A stretch of DNA of 64,000 nucleotides from Bradyrhizobium sp. LHD-71 (GTDB lineage Bacteria; Pseudomonadota; Alphaproteobacteria; Rhizobiales; Xanthobacteraceae), in assembly GCF_031157255.1 (NCBI RefSeq), contig NZ_JAVIFX010000005.1, positions 62,001-126,000 on the forward strand. The letters are read 5' to 3'. Of the stretch, positions 24,797 to 33,708 are shown piece after piece. Under the pieces are notes generated by a model, which was not told the DNA's origin, searched no databases, and was given only the letters and a program-made list of their open reading frames with translations. The number at the start of each line of letters is the position of its first letter. Positions within the stretch are counted from its first letter, which is position 1. Made by a program: the position numbers and the translations under genes.

Positions 24797-25153
24797 ATGA
24801 GCATTCAGCGATTCCTGGTGGCGTGCGCGGCGGCGCTCGCTGCATCGATGTCGGCGAGTTACGCCGGCCCATGCTCACACGAGATCGGCCGCGTGCAGGC
24901 GGAGATCGACGCCAAGCTCGAAGCGAAAGCGGCTGCCGGGCCGTCCGCGCGCGAGAGCACCGCAGCCAAGATGCATCGTCAGCCGACGCCGGACTCGATC
25001 GCAGCCGCCGAGACCAGGCTTGGTGAGGTGTCGTCACAGAAGGTGGAGGCGGTCGCAGCGGCTATGGCGCGGGCGCGCCAAGCCGACCAGGCCGGCCACC
25101 AGAGCGCCTGCGAGCAGGCTCTGGTCGACGCGCAACGCGCTCTTGGTCCGTAG
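24797..25153 (+). CDS. Small secreted/periplasmic hypothetical protein
   Basis: A 118-residue protein. The signal peptide is MSIQRFLVACAAALAASMSA followed by SYA. The mature part begins GPCSHEIGRVQAEIDAKLEA and contains AAAGPSARESTAAKMHRQP and SSQKVEAVAAAMARARQAD, ending in CEQALVDAQRALGP. Two cysteines (one near each end) could form a disulphide. The rest is predicted alpha-helical. GGAGG precedes ATG 24797. I recall similar conserved proteins of unknown function in Bradyrhizobium and Rhodopseudomonas. It is flanked by remnants, so it probably belongs to the older chromosome. Confidence 0.75.
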   Translation: MSIQRFLVACAAALAASMSASYAGPCSHEIGRVQAEIDAKLEAKAAAGPSARESTAAKMHRQPTPDSIAAAETRLGEVSSQKVEAVAAAMARARQADQAGHQSACEQALVDAQRALGP

Positions 25154-25285
25154 CCGGCGCGCTCGAACCAGTAGTTGGTTCTGCATGTTTGATCTTTTTG
25201 GACCGTGAGGAGAACGGGTGGATGGGCGGACGTCTCGGCACGAATCATTTTCCAAAAACTTGGACAGCGTACCGGACGCACCTAG

Positions 25286-25490
25286 ATGATCGAGAATCGT
25301 TCCAGCGCAGGCCATATCGGCAACACAGCAGTCGCAACGTCGCCGCCGGACGGATCTGTGCTCCTCTACGGCAGTTCCTCTCTCTCTGTCGCCCAGTCGC
25401 TTTATGCGAGCATGAATGTCCTACCGGCGCGTGATCTGGCACCGGTCATGCTGGCCTTACGCGGCGCACTGATCCTCCGTGCTGCAGCCA
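25286..25490 (+). pseudogene. Internal fragment of a Bug receptor gene
   Basis: The frame reads IENRSSAGHIGNTAVATSPP, DGSVLLYGSSSLSVAQSLYA and PARDLAPVMLALRGALIL, matching the segment of Bug proteins from the V(I)ENR block to the PxRDLAPV block. The signal peptide, first lobe start and all of the second half are missing. PDGYT has become PDGSV. It lies between the small secreted protein gene and an intact Bug gene on the other strand. Confidence 0.8.
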
Positions 25491-25566
25491 CTAGACTTAT
25501 GGACTATGTGGGGGATGGCCTTGTCTTTGCGCGCTGGTGATCCAGAAGGCGCGCGGCCGCGCGCGC

Positions 25567-26532
25567 CTATTCTGCCTTGGCGCCACTGACTTCGACCGCC
25601 TTAGTCCAATGCGCCAATTCATTTTTTCCCGATATGGCATATTCCGTAGAGCCTAGTACATCCAGCTCGAGCCCCTGAGACTTTGCGAAGGTCGCGAAGT
25701 CGGGAGTGCGCAGAATCTTCAGCAGCGCCGCCGACAGCCGCCCCTGAATCTCGACTGGCAGCCCCTTGGGGCCCAAGAAGCCGATGCTCGTCGCAATATC
25801 AAATCCCGGAAACCCGAGTTCGGTCAGCGCCGGCACGTCGGGCAACGCCTCGGTACGACGTGCGCCATAGATCGCAAGCGCGCGGAGAGTGCCAGTCTGA
25901 ACATGCGGGAGCGCGGTCGCCAGTGCCGGGAAACTCATCGCCACCTGGCCGGAGATCGTATCGACGATCGCTCGATCGCCCCCCTTGTAGGGTACGTGCA
26001 GCGCGGTGACCTTAGCCATGGCAAGCATCATGGCTGGCGCCATGTGGGTGACACTGCCGGACCCAGCTGAGGCATAAGACAACTCGTCTGGATGCGTGCG
26101 CATATACTCAATCATGTTCTCCAGCGTCCTGAACGGGGACTTCGCAGGAACCACCAGGACCAGATAGGCACTGACGGCCTTCGCTAGCGGCGTGAAGTCT
26201 GCAATCGGGTCGTAAGGAATCTTCGCATAGAGCGCCTTGTTCGAGTAGACGGGTGACGGCGATGCCAGGACTGTATAGCCGTCCGGTGGCGACTTGGCGA
26301 CCTGATCGATCCCTATGATGCCGTTGGCGCCAACCTTGTTTTCGACCGCAACGCTGGTCCCTAGCTCTTGACCAAGCCTTTGCGCTACGAAACGCGCCGT
26401 GGCATCAGTTGCCGTGCCGGGTGCAGCCGGGACGATCATGTGGATAGGCCGGCTCGGATACGGCTGGGCCGCCGCGGGACCGATAAGGCTTGCGGCGATC
26501 ACGGCGACGAGCGCCATCCGAAATGAATGCAT
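25567..26532 (-). CDS. Bug-family periplasmic solute receptor, last gene of the CoA-pathway operon
   Basis: A 321-residue receptor. Signal peptide MALVAVIAASLIGPAAA; mature start YPSRPIHMIVPAAPGTATD; then AVENKVGANGIIGIDQVAKS, PPDGYTVLASPSP, IPYDPIADFTPLA, HVPYKGGDRAIVDTISGQVA and a C terminus of KNELAHWTKAVEVSGAKAE. The usual PFPAGG loop is replaced by PAAPGT. It lies 73 nt after the acyl-CoA dehydrogenase gene in the same direction, so it is probably co-transcribed with the CoA pathway and may import that pathway's acid. Confidence 0.93.
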   Translation of the reverse strand: MHSFRMALVAVIAASLIGPAAAQPYPSRPIHMIVPAAPGTATDATARFVAQRLGQELGTSVAVENKVGANGIIGIDQVAKSPPDGYTVLASPSPVYSNKALYAKIPYDPIADFTPLAKAVSAYLVLVVPAKSPFRTLENMIEYMRTHPDELSYASAGSGSVTHMAPAMMLAMAKVTALHVPYKGGDRAIVDTISGQVAMSFPALATALPHVQTGTLRALAIYGARRTEALPDVPALTELGFPGFDIATSIGFLGPKGLPVEIQGRLSAALLKILRTPDFATFAKSQGLELDVLGSTEYAISGKNELAHWTKAVEVSGAKAE

Positions 26533-26605
26533 GCTGTACCTCCCTTGCCTTGTCGTCAGCTACAGGCTCGGCGCCCGCTGACTTCATGCTCTTCGAGAAA
26601 CACGC

Positions 26606-27745
26606 TCAAGCGGCGGGCAAGACCTCGCGACCATCGATGCTCGCAAGCGCGTTCAAGTGGTGAGCGCCATCGCCAAAACGGGCCTGCATGGCCATGAGGC
26701 GCAGAAAGTAGTGACTCGCCGCATACTCGGTCGTCATGCCGATCCCGCCGTGCAATTGGATGGCCTGCTGCGCGACGTAACGGGATGATTTCGTGATCTG
26801 CACCTTCACCGCCGACATTGCCGCCGATCGACTTCGAGCGTCGGGCTCGCTCGCCATCATCGCCGCGTACAACGCCATGCTGCGCGCCTGCTCGAGTTCG
26901 ACCAGCATGTCCACGCAGCGATGCTGTAGTGCCTGGAACGTGCCAATGGCCACGCCAAACTGCCGTCGGGTCTTCAGGTAAGCAACCGTCATGTCATGGA
27001 GAGCCTGCATCGCACCAACGGCTTCGGCCGCCGTCGCCGCGATCGCCACATCGGCCAGCTCCTGTATCAGCGGAAACATGGCGCCGGGCGGCCCTAGCAC
27101 GTCTGCGGCCACGACCTCAACACGGTCGAGCACAAGGTCCGCGGCACGCAGTCCATCCTGGGTCGTGTAGCCGGTTCTGCGAACGCCAGCGCTGCCAGCA
27201 TCGATGAGGAACAAGCCGATGCCCGATGGATCGGCGGGTTCACCCGCAACGCGCGCGGACACCAGCAGACGTCGCGCACAATCGCCGTGCATGATAGCGG
27301 ACTTGGCGCCGCTCAATATCCAGCGCCTATCCTTACACGTCGCACGAGTGGCGACCCTGGACAGCTCATACCTGCTGCTTGGTTCGGTATGCGCAAACGC
27401 CATCAACAATCTTCCCGCGGCGATGTCCTGCAGCAACTCCGCGTGCGAGCCGCCGCCGGCCCGTTGCACTGCGCGCCCGCACAACAACACCGCTGCGAGA
27501 AACGGCTCCAACACGAGCGAATGGCCGAACGCTTCCATGACGATCATGGCTTCGACCGGTCCGCCTACGTCCGAATCGAACAGACCCAGCAGCCCCACCT
27601 CTGAGTAGCGCTGCCACATCGCCTCGCTCCAACCGGCTGCGCCGCGTGCGTAGGTATCGCGTTGCGCAAACGTGTAGTGGCGATGCATCAGTCGCTCGAC
27701 GGCGTCCTTGATCATCGTCTGCTCTTTGTTCAGTGAGAAGTCCAT
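26606..27745 (-). CDS. Acyl-CoA dehydrogenase (second of a pair)
   Basis: A 379-residue FAD enzyme that introduces an alpha,beta double bond into an acyl-CoA. N-terminal domain DFSLNKEQTMIKDAVERLM; middle domain AFAHTEPSSRYELSRVATRA; C-terminal helical domain with RRQFGVAIGTFQALQHRCVD and the family end block LHGGIGMTTEYAASHYFLR. A start at 27745 gives the normal N terminus. It is 18 nt downstream of another acyl-CoA dehydrogenase gene. Such pairs in degradative operons often form heteromeric enzymes for bulky or branched acyl-CoAs. The usual substrate-facing Trp/Tyr residues cannot be judged by eye. Confidence 0.92.
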   Translation of the reverse strand: MDFSLNKEQTMIKDAVERLMHRHYTFAQRDTYARGAAGWSEAMWQRYSEVGLLGLFDSDVGGPVEAMIVMEAFGHSLVLEPFLAAVLLCGRAVQRAGGGSHAELLQDIAAGRLLMAFAHTEPSSRYELSRVATRATCKDRRWILSGAKSAIMHGDCARRLLVSARVAGEPADPSGIGLFLIDAGSAGVRRTGYTTQDGLRAADLVLDRVEVVAADVLGPPGAMFPLIQELADVAIAATAAEAVGAMQALHDMTVAYLKTRRQFGVAIGTFQALQHRCVDMLVELEQARSMALYAAMMASEPDARSRSAAMSAVKVQITKSSRYVAQQAIQLHGGIGMTTEYAASHYFLRLMAMQARFGDGAHHLNALASIDGREVLPAA

Positions 27746-27763
27746 GCGATCCCCCACACTCGC

Positions 27764-28963
27764 TCAGATACCGAGGATATTCTTGGCGACGATGTTACGT
27801 TGGATCTCGCTGGATCCGCCGAAGATGGTAGCCGCGCGCAAGTAGAGATAATTGGGTGCGGCTGTCGCCGCCCACTCCGGTCCTATGCAGGCGACGTCCG
27901 CGCCGCTCGCCCAGTCCTCCTGACGAGGCAGCGCGTGCGGGCCCGCCACCTCGAGCAGCAATTCCGCCGTGGCCTGCGCAAGTTCAGAGCCCTTGATCTT
28001 CAGGATGGAAATCTTCGGATCTTGCGCCGTTCCCGTCTGCCGTCGCACCTCATCCAGGACTCTGAGCGTGGTAATCTCCAGCGCCTTGAGTTCGACCTCC
28101 AGCGCCGCAGCCTTTTCGCGGAACGCGTGGCTGGCTGCCAGCGTCGAGCCACCGGCCGGCACCCGCGCAGCCAGGTCTCGCGCGCGACGCAGTCGCGATT
28201 TGGAGAGGCCTATGCGCCCCGTCAGAATGCGCTCGTTCCCCAGGAGGAACTTGGCGTAGTGCCAACCCCGATTTTCCTCGCCGATCCTGTTCGTAACCGG
28301 TACTTGCACGTCATTGAGAAATACCTCGTTGACGTGATGACCGCCGTCCAGCGTCATCACGGGCTTTACGGTCACGCCCTTGCTGGCCATGTCGATCAGC
28401 AAGTAGCTGATGCCGTCCTGCTTACGAGCGCTTTCATCGGTTCGCACCAGGCAGAACATCCAATCCGCCTGGTGCGCATATGACGTCCATAGTTTCTGGC
28501 CGGTGACGATGTATTGATCACCGTCGCGCACGGCGCGCGTCCGCAGCGCAGCCAGATCCGAACCGGCCTCAGGCTCCGAGAAGCCCTGGCAGAAGAACAT
28601 GTCGACGTTGGCAATCCTGGGCAGGAAATGGCGCTTCTGCTGCTCATTTCCGAACGCGATGACGACCGGCCCTACAAGGGTGACGTTGGTCGACAGCGGC
28701 TCCGGTGCATCGGCCAGATACATCTCTTCGCGAAAGATGTATTGGCGCACGGTGTCCCAACCCGTGCCGCCCCACTCCGGCGCCCACTGCGTCACGGCCC
28801 AGCCGCGCGCGTTGAGAATGCGCTGCCAGCGCACGATGTCATCACGCGACGGCAAGCGACCGAGAGCGACCTTGTCACGAATCTCCCTTGGCAGAACCGA
28901 CCGAAAGAACTCCCGGACCTCGCCGCGGAATTCTTGCTCTTCTGGGGAATAACGCAGATCCAT
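27764..28963 (-). CDS. Acyl-CoA dehydrogenase (first of a pair)
   Basis: A 399-residue acyl-CoA dehydrogenase. N terminus MDLRYSPEEQEFRGEVREFF; ADAPEPLSTNVTLVGPVVIA; flavin block FCQGFSEPEAGSDLAALRTR; TGQKLWTSYAHQADWMFCLV; C terminus FGGSSEIQRNIVAKNILG, the standard FAD-dimer contact motif. The start is taken at 28963 because the family N terminus begins there. It lies in the operon between the AtuA-like gene and its paralogue. Blocks such as GSSEIQRN make it the closer of the two to the canonical family, so it probably carries catalysis. Confidence 0.93.
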   Translation of the reverse strand: MDLRYSPEEQEFRGEVREFFRSVLPREIRDKVALGRLPSRDDIVRWQRILNARGWAVTQWAPEWGGTGWDTVRQYIFREEMYLADAPEPLSTNVTLVGPVVIAFGNEQQKRHFLPRIANVDMFFCQGFSEPEAGSDLAALRTRAVRDGDQYIVTGQKLWTSYAHQADWMFCLVRTDESARKQDGISYLLIDMASKGVTVKPVMTLDGGHHVNEVFLNDVQVPVTNRIGEENRGWHYAKFLLGNERILTGRIGLSKSRLRRARDLAARVPAGGSTLAASHAFREKAAALEVELKALEITTLRVLDEVRRQTGTAQDPKISILKIKGSELAQATAELLLEVAGPHALPRQEDWASGADVACIGPEWAATAAPNYLYLRAATIFGGSSEIQRNIVAKNILGI

Positions 28964-29017
28964 GCCGTTTCCATTCAGCGAGCCCGTACGGCTCATCCAA
29001 TGTCGGGGGCAGCCGCT

Positions 29018-30835
29018 TCAGGCTGCCGCGTCCGTGGCTACTCCGTGCGCTATCGCCAACTTCCTCGGCACGGGTATCGTCATATCCAGGAGAACCGAAG
29101 CAAAGTTCTTGCCCTGCGGATCGATGCGCAACGACGCGATGCCGCCGCCGCCCAATGCACGCTCGAGCAGGAAGTTCAGACCGCGTACGCCCGGCACCTC
29201 GTAACGCCTGACACGCCCTTTCACGTAGTGGGCGAAGAGGTCGGCAACCGCGCGATCGGTCAAGCAGGTACGCAGCAGTTCATAGTATTCCGGCTGTCGC
29301 GCAACTACGCCGATGTTGGCGCTGTCACCCTTGTCACCGCTGCGCGCAAACGCGAGCGCGCCGATCCGCACGGGTATGCAATCGTTCGTGGACACCGCAG
29401 GCGCTGCAGCCGACGACACACCATCCGCGATGACCGGCGCGCTGGCCGGCGGCTCGTGTATGGCGACGTTCGCAAGTGCGCCACCCACGTCGACCGTCAC
29501 GGGCACTCGCGTCTTGTCCAGGAGGAACGAGAACAAGCGTACGACCGGCACCGGCGCCGGCCGGCCCGCGAAGAAACCGGCGATGCCGGGTGCGGTCGCA
29601 GTCAGGGCCGGCATGATCTCCAGGGCAAACGTCTCGACGCCCCCACGATCGGCATGGTGAACCGCCATCTTGAGCATGACTTCACGCGGCCGCGTCACGC
29701 GCGCCTGTGCGCCATAGACCTCCTCGGCGCCGACCAGTTCGACGCTGGTGGCGAGGAAGTCGGCCAAACCGCGCTGCCGCAACACGCGGCGCGCTTTTGC
29801 CAAAATCGCCTCCGCGACACGGCGCGCCTTGGCAGCAGCGTCACCTCCCGTGACTGTGAGAGAGGTCGTCGCGCGCCAGCCGTTAGGATAGGTGGCGCAC
29901 ACTTTATAACTCGCGGTCGGCGCGCGACCGCGCGCGCCCGAAACGGCCACGCGATCGGCGGCCTCCTGCATCAGGGTCACGCCACGCCAGTCACAAGTCA
30001 CGTCCGGCAAGAGGTAGGCGGCGGGATCACCTATCTCGTACACCATCTGCTCGGCGACCGTGGCAGGCGTTACCAAACCGCCGGTGCCAGCGACCTTGGT
30101 GACTGTGCCTGAGCCGTCGGGACGACACTCGATGATGGGAAATCCCATATTCTCCCATCCAGGCACGGTGCTCCAATCGGAGAACAACCCGCCCGTGCCC
30201 ATGCAGCCGCACTCAACCAAGTGTCCCAGCAGCGATCCACCGGACAGTTGATCGTAGTCACCGTCGGCCCAGCCGAATTCATGCATCAGCGGCCCCAGCA
30301 CCACGGCGCTGTCCACGCAGCGGCCGGTGATGACCACGTCTGCGCCCGACGACAGTGCCTGCGCGATCCCCCGCGCTCCCAGGTAAGCGTTTGCGCTGAG
30401 AAGCTTCGACGGCATGACGGCGCCGTTGTCCATGTCGCGAAGATCAAGCTCCCGAAGCTCTTCCGCGCGATTGAACAGGTCGTCACCCAGAACGACCGCG
30501 ACCTTCAGCTTCACACCCGCCTTGTCCATCTGCGCCTGCAGCGCCGCGCGGCAAGCGATCGGATTCACTCCGCCTGCGTTGGTCACTACCTTGATGGCCT
30601 TTGCGGCGACCTGAGGCAGAACCTTGGCCATCACGCGTGTCACGAAATCCGTCGCATAGCCCTGTTGGGGGTCTTTCAGCTTGGCACGCGTGAGCAGCGA
30701 CATCGTGATCTCGGCAAGATAGTCGAACACCAGGTAGTCGATGTTCCCGCGCTCGACGAGTTGGACGGCGCCAGTGTCGGAGTCACCCCAAAACCCCGCG
30801 CCGCAACCGATGCGCACCATACTCTTTCCAGTCAT
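29018..30835 (-). CDS. AtuA-like (DUF1446) protein with fused C-terminal AtuA-associated domain
   Basis: A 605-residue protein of the acyclic terpene utilization AtuA family. VRIGCGAGFWGDSDTGAVQL at the N terminus, NIDYLVFDYLAEITMSLLTR, VVTNAGGVNPIACRAAL and GADVVITGRCVDSAVVLGPL are family blocks. From about residue 485 a second domain follows (ALAFARSGDKGDSANIGVVA, RRYEVPGVRGLNFLLERAL), which in many genomes is a separate small gene beside AtuA. The biochemical role is not established; the family occurs with acyl-CoA dehydrogenases and carboxylases in terpenoid and branched-chain degradation. GAGGAG precedes the ATG. It is co-directional with the acyl-CoA dehydrogenase pair. Confidence 0.9.
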   Translation of the reverse strand: MTGKSMVRIGCGAGFWGDSDTGAVQLVERGNIDYLVFDYLAEITMSLLTRAKLKDPQQGYATDFVTRVMAKVLPQVAAKAIKVVTNAGGVNPIACRAALQAQMDKAGVKLKVAVVLGDDLFNRAEELRELDLRDMDNGAVMPSKLLSANAYLGARGIAQALSSGADVVITGRCVDSAVVLGPLMHEFGWADGDYDQLSGGSLLGHLVECGCMGTGGLFSDWSTVPGWENMGFPIIECRPDGSGTVTKVAGTGGLVTPATVAEQMVYEIGDPAAYLLPDVTCDWRGVTLMQEAADRVAVSGARGRAPTASYKVCATYPNGWRATTSLTVTGGDAAAKARRVAEAILAKARRVLRQRGLADFLATSVELVGAEEVYGAQARVTRPREVMLKMAVHHADRGGVETFALEIMPALTATAPGIAGFFAGRPAPVPVVRLFSFLLDKTRVPVTVDVGGALANVAIHEPPASAPVIADGVSSAAAPAVSTNDCIPVRIGALAFARSGDKGDSANIGVVARQPEYYELLRTCLTDRAVADLFAHYVKGRVRRYEVPGVRGLNFLLERALGGGGIASLRIDPQGKNFASVLLDMTIPVPRKLAIAHGVATDAAA

Positions 30836-30858
30836 CTCATGCTCCTCGCTTCCCGGAC

Positions 30859-31638
30859 TCAGCGGCCGACCCAGTTGGGTACGCGCTTTTCCAGGAAGGC
30901 CGTAGCTCCCTCCTTCAAGTCCTCGGAGTGGTAGAACATGACCCGCAGCGAGTTCAGGTAGTCGGTCGCCTGCTCTAGCGACATGCCGGTGCTCGTTCGG
31001 AACGCCTCCACGCCAAGCTTGAGAGCATGCGGGCTGAAGCTTGCGATCTTCGACACCATCTTCTCAGCCTCACCAATCAGCTGATCGTGCGGTACAACAC
31101 GCGTCACGACGCCCACGCGCTCGGCCTGCGGCGCATCGAGAACGTCGGTCGTCAGGCACATTTCCAACGCCTTGCGGTCTCCGAGAGTGCGGCGCATGGC
31201 CGGCAGGATGACCAGCGGAAACAGACCCAGCTTGAGTTCGGTGGCGCCGAACTTCGCGCGATCGGAGGCAATGACGATGGAGCACGCGCAGGCGACGCCG
31301 AAGCCGCCGCCGAATGCCGGGCCGTTGACGGCCGCCACGATCGGCTTCGGGAAGGTACCGAGCTTCTTCAGGAGCTCAGTGGTCCCTCGCCCCTCCTCGT
31401 AGATGTTGACGACAGGCTGTTTGCTGAAGTTCTGGAATTCCTTGAGGTCGCCACCCGCGCAGAAGCTGTCTCCCGCGGCCGAGAGCAGCACGACACGCAC
31501 TTCCTCGTCGGCGCGGGCGCGCTCCAGCGCGGCGATGAATTCGGTCACGAGCTGGACGTTCAGCGGATTGCGCTTCTGCGGCTCGTTGAGCTGGATCGAC
31601 GCGATGTTCGAGCGCACTTCGTAGTTGACGCTGGGCAT
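30859..31638 (-). CDS. Enoyl-CoA hydratase/isomerase (crotonase family)
   Basis: A 259-residue protein that hydrates the double bond of an enoyl-CoA. Oxyanion-hole block SAAGDSFCAGGDLKEF, second block FPKPIVAAVNGPAFGGGFGV, then ASDRAKFGATELKLGLFP with the Glu at the usual catalytic position. The C-terminal EGATAFLEKRVPNW is the typical end. ATG 31638 is used because PSVNYEVRSNIASIQLNEPQ starts the fold. It lies 26 nt downstream of the CaiB-type gene and 23 nt upstream of the AtuA-like gene. Confidence 0.93.
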   Translation of the reverse strand: MPSVNYEVRSNIASIQLNEPQKRNPLNVQLVTEFIAALERARADEEVRVVLLSAAGDSFCAGGDLKEFQNFSKQPVVNIYEEGRGTTELLKKLGTFPKPIVAAVNGPAFGGGFGVACACSIVIASDRAKFGATELKLGLFPLVILPAMRRTLGDRKALEMCLTTDVLDAPQAERVGVVTRVVPHDQLIGEAEKMVSKIASFSPHALKLGVEAFRTSTGMSLEQATDYLNSLRVMFYHSEDLKEGATAFLEKRVPNWVGR

Positions 31639-31664
31639 ATGTGTTCCTGTGTGCCTTTCGAGAT

Positions 31665-32879
31665 TCAAGATGCGGGCTTCGTGGCGGCTGCGCGCACGAC
31701 ACCCGCCTGCAGCAATTGCTCGATGCTGTCGGTCGAAAGTCCCGCTTCCGCGAGGATGTCACGCGTCTGCTGGCCCAGGACGGGTGGGAGATGGCGCAGC
31801 TCGCAGGGGGTCTGCGAAAACTTTAGTGGGAAGCCGAAGACGCTGATCGGTCCCGCTGCAGGATGATCGACCACGTGGATCATGTCCCGCGCCACGACCT
31901 GCGGATGCGTGACAAGCTTGTCGATCGTGTTGACGGGCGCGAGCGGCACGTCCGCGGCGTCCATGATATTGACCCACTCCAGAGTATCTCGCTTGAGGAA
32001 TTCCGCCTCCAACAGCGGGATCAGCTCTTGCTTGTTGGCAAGCCGCAGCGGATTGGTCAGGAAACGCGGATCTTCCGCCAGATGGCCGACCCCCATTGCC
32101 ATGACCGCGCGTTGCCACAGGCGGTCGTTGAAGGTCGCAAGCGTCGCCCACCCGTCGCGGGTCCGGAACGCCTGATAGGGTACGATGCTGATATGCCCGG
32201 AGCCCAGCGGACCTGGCACGTTTCCCGTCGAAACGAACGACGTGAACATGTAGGAGATGAAGGCCATCTGCGATTCGAGCAACGAGGTCTCGACGAGCTG
32301 CCCTTGGCCCGTCTGATCGCGAGCACGCAACGCGCCCAGGACGCCGACGCTGGCGAACATGCCGGCCGTCAGGTCGCAGACGCTGACGCCGAGGCGCATT
32401 GGGGAGCCACCGGGCTCGCCGGTGATGCTCATTAAGCCGCTGAACGCCTGCATGTAGATATCGGTTGCGGGCTTGTCGGCGAACGGGCCGGTGCGGCCGA
32501 AACCGGAGATTGCGCAGTACACAAGGCGCGGATTGATCGTCTTGAGCTGCCCGTATCCGAGGCCCCACTTCTCCATGACGCCGGCGCGATAGTTTTCGAC
32601 CACCACGTCCGCGGTGGCTACCATCTTGCGAAATATCTCCTGGCCCTCCGGTGTGCCGAGGTCCATCACGAGACTGCGCTTGTTGCGATTGAAGCTGACG
32701 AAGTAGCAGCTCTCGCCGTTCTGCAACGGAGGCCATTGACGGCTGTCGTCGCCGATGCCGGGCGGCTCGATCTTGATGACGTCGGCGCCGAGATCCCCCA
32801 GCATCAACGCACATATCGGACCCGCGAGCGCGCGGCTCAGGTCAAGAACCCTAGTGCCCTGCAGTGGCTGCATGCGCAT
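31665..32879 (-). CDS. CaiB/BaiF family (class III) CoA-transferase
   Basis: A 404-residue enzyme that moves CoA between carboxylic acids. Starts QGTRVLDLSRALAGPICALM and LGDLGADVIKIEPPG; RNKRSLVMDL is the conserved CoA-contact segment; the catalytic Asp169 lies in VSVCDLTAGMFASVGVL. The end of the preceding CoA-transferase gene overlaps its start by 29 nt. Having both a class I A/B transferase and this class III enzyme in one operon suggests two separate activation or CoA-recycling steps. Confidence 0.93.
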   Translation of the reverse strand: MRMQPLQGTRVLDLSRALAGPICALMLGDLGADVIKIEPPGIGDDSRQWPPLQNGESCYFVSFNRNKRSLVMDLGTPEGQEIFRKMVATADVVVENYRAGVMEKWGLGYGQLKTINPRLVYCAISGFGRTGPFADKPATDIYMQAFSGLMSITGEPGGSPMRLGVSVCDLTAGMFASVGVLGALRARDQTGQGQLVETSLLESQMAFISYMFTSFVSTGNVPGPLGSGHISIVPYQAFRTRDGWATLATFNDRLWQRAVMAMGVGHLAEDPRFLTNPLRLANKQELIPLLEAEFLKRDTLEWVNIMDAADVPLAPVNTIDKLVTHPQVVARDMIHVVDHPAAGPISVFGFPLKFSQTPCELRHLPPVLGQQTRDILAEAGLSTDSIEQLLQAGVVRAAATKPAS

Positions 32880-33708
32880 TTCCTTTCGCGTCTCGTTTTG
32901 CGGGAGATCGTCCCGAAGAGCGCAAGATGCCCTCGCGATCGATTTCGTTGCGAAGCAGAGTCAGTTCGTCGGCACTCGGCCGCCTGGTCAAAGGCACGCG
33001 TGCCGGAACGATCATGTCGGCGCCGGTATTGTCGCGCACCTCTTCCAGGGTGACGCCGGGATGAAGCGACTTCAGACGCAGGCGGTATGTGTGCGGACAG
33101 AAATCCATCAGGGCCAGCGGCGAAATCACGAGCGTCGGCCCCCCGCCGCGCAGGCGCAGCGTTTCGCGATCGCCGGGTCCTCGGCCGTAGCCGTGCGCAG
33201 TGACATAGTCCACGCGCTTAACGAACGAGCGGCGAGTGTGCTGCTGCATGTAGATGTAGTACCGCTTCGCCGCGCCCGCCGTGTAGGCAAGCCCGGCGGC
33301 CCCGGGTCCATGCAGCGTCGGCGCGCGAATGTCGCCGATCGCCGTCATGTTCAGATTGCCGTAGGTATCGACCTGCAGCCCGCCGCCGAAGAACCAGTCT
33401 CGATCGGTACGGAAGATCGATACGAAGTGAAGCACCGCTTCGGCGCCGGCATGGATGTTGCGGTAGTCAGTGGTCAACGCGCACAGCGGAGCGCGTCGCT
33501 TGTCGTTGATGTTGGAGACGAATCCTGTCGCGCTGGTGATGATGCTCAGGTTGGGCGCATGGGTGAGCTGCGCCAACCTCGCTGCCGCGAGCGGAATTTC
33601 GCTGCGGGCTCCGCCGGGAGAGCCGGTCTCGCCGTCGCGCAGCTCCTTACTGAGAACCGCGGCTGCGAGCTCGGGCCAGTCGTAGTCGATCTCAATGGAT
33701 TCAGCCAT
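32851..33708 (-). CDS. Class I CoA-transferase, beta subunit (glutaconate CoA-transferase B-like)
   Basis: A 285-residue subunit. Recognised by LAQLTHAPNLSIITSATGFV, the GGGLQVDTYGNLNMTAIGD block, RYYIYMQQHTRRSFVKRVDY, and the C-terminal LKSLHPGVTLEEVRDNTGAD. The N-terminal block ELRDGETGSPGGARSEIPLA replaces the usual E-LLxDGE region carrying the catalytic Glu, so activity depends on which Glu is used. The ATG at 33708 overlaps the alpha-subunit end by 8 nt, so translation is coupled. The longer frame to 33993 is antisense-type extension into the alpha gene and was discarded. Confidence 0.88.
   Translation of the reverse strand: MAESIEIDYDWPELAAAVLSKELRDGETGSPGGARSEIPLAAARLAQLTHAPNLSIITSATGFVSNINDKRRAPLCALTTDYRNIHAGAEAVLHFVSIFRTDRDWFFGGGLQVDTYGNLNMTAIGDIRAPTLHGPGAAGLAYTAGAAKRYYIYMQQHTRRSFVKRVDYVTAHGYGRGPGDRETLRLRGGGPTLVISPLALMDFCPHTYRLRLKSLHPGVTLEEVRDNTGADMIVPARVPLTRRPSADELTLLRNEIDREGILRSSGRSPAKRDAKGNAHAATAGH

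Noticed and set aside
28514-30112. A 532-residue plus-strand open frame
   Set aside because: It is antisense to an acyl-CoA dehydrogenase and the AtuA-like gene, is rich in Arg/His, and has no ribosome-binding site or family pattern.
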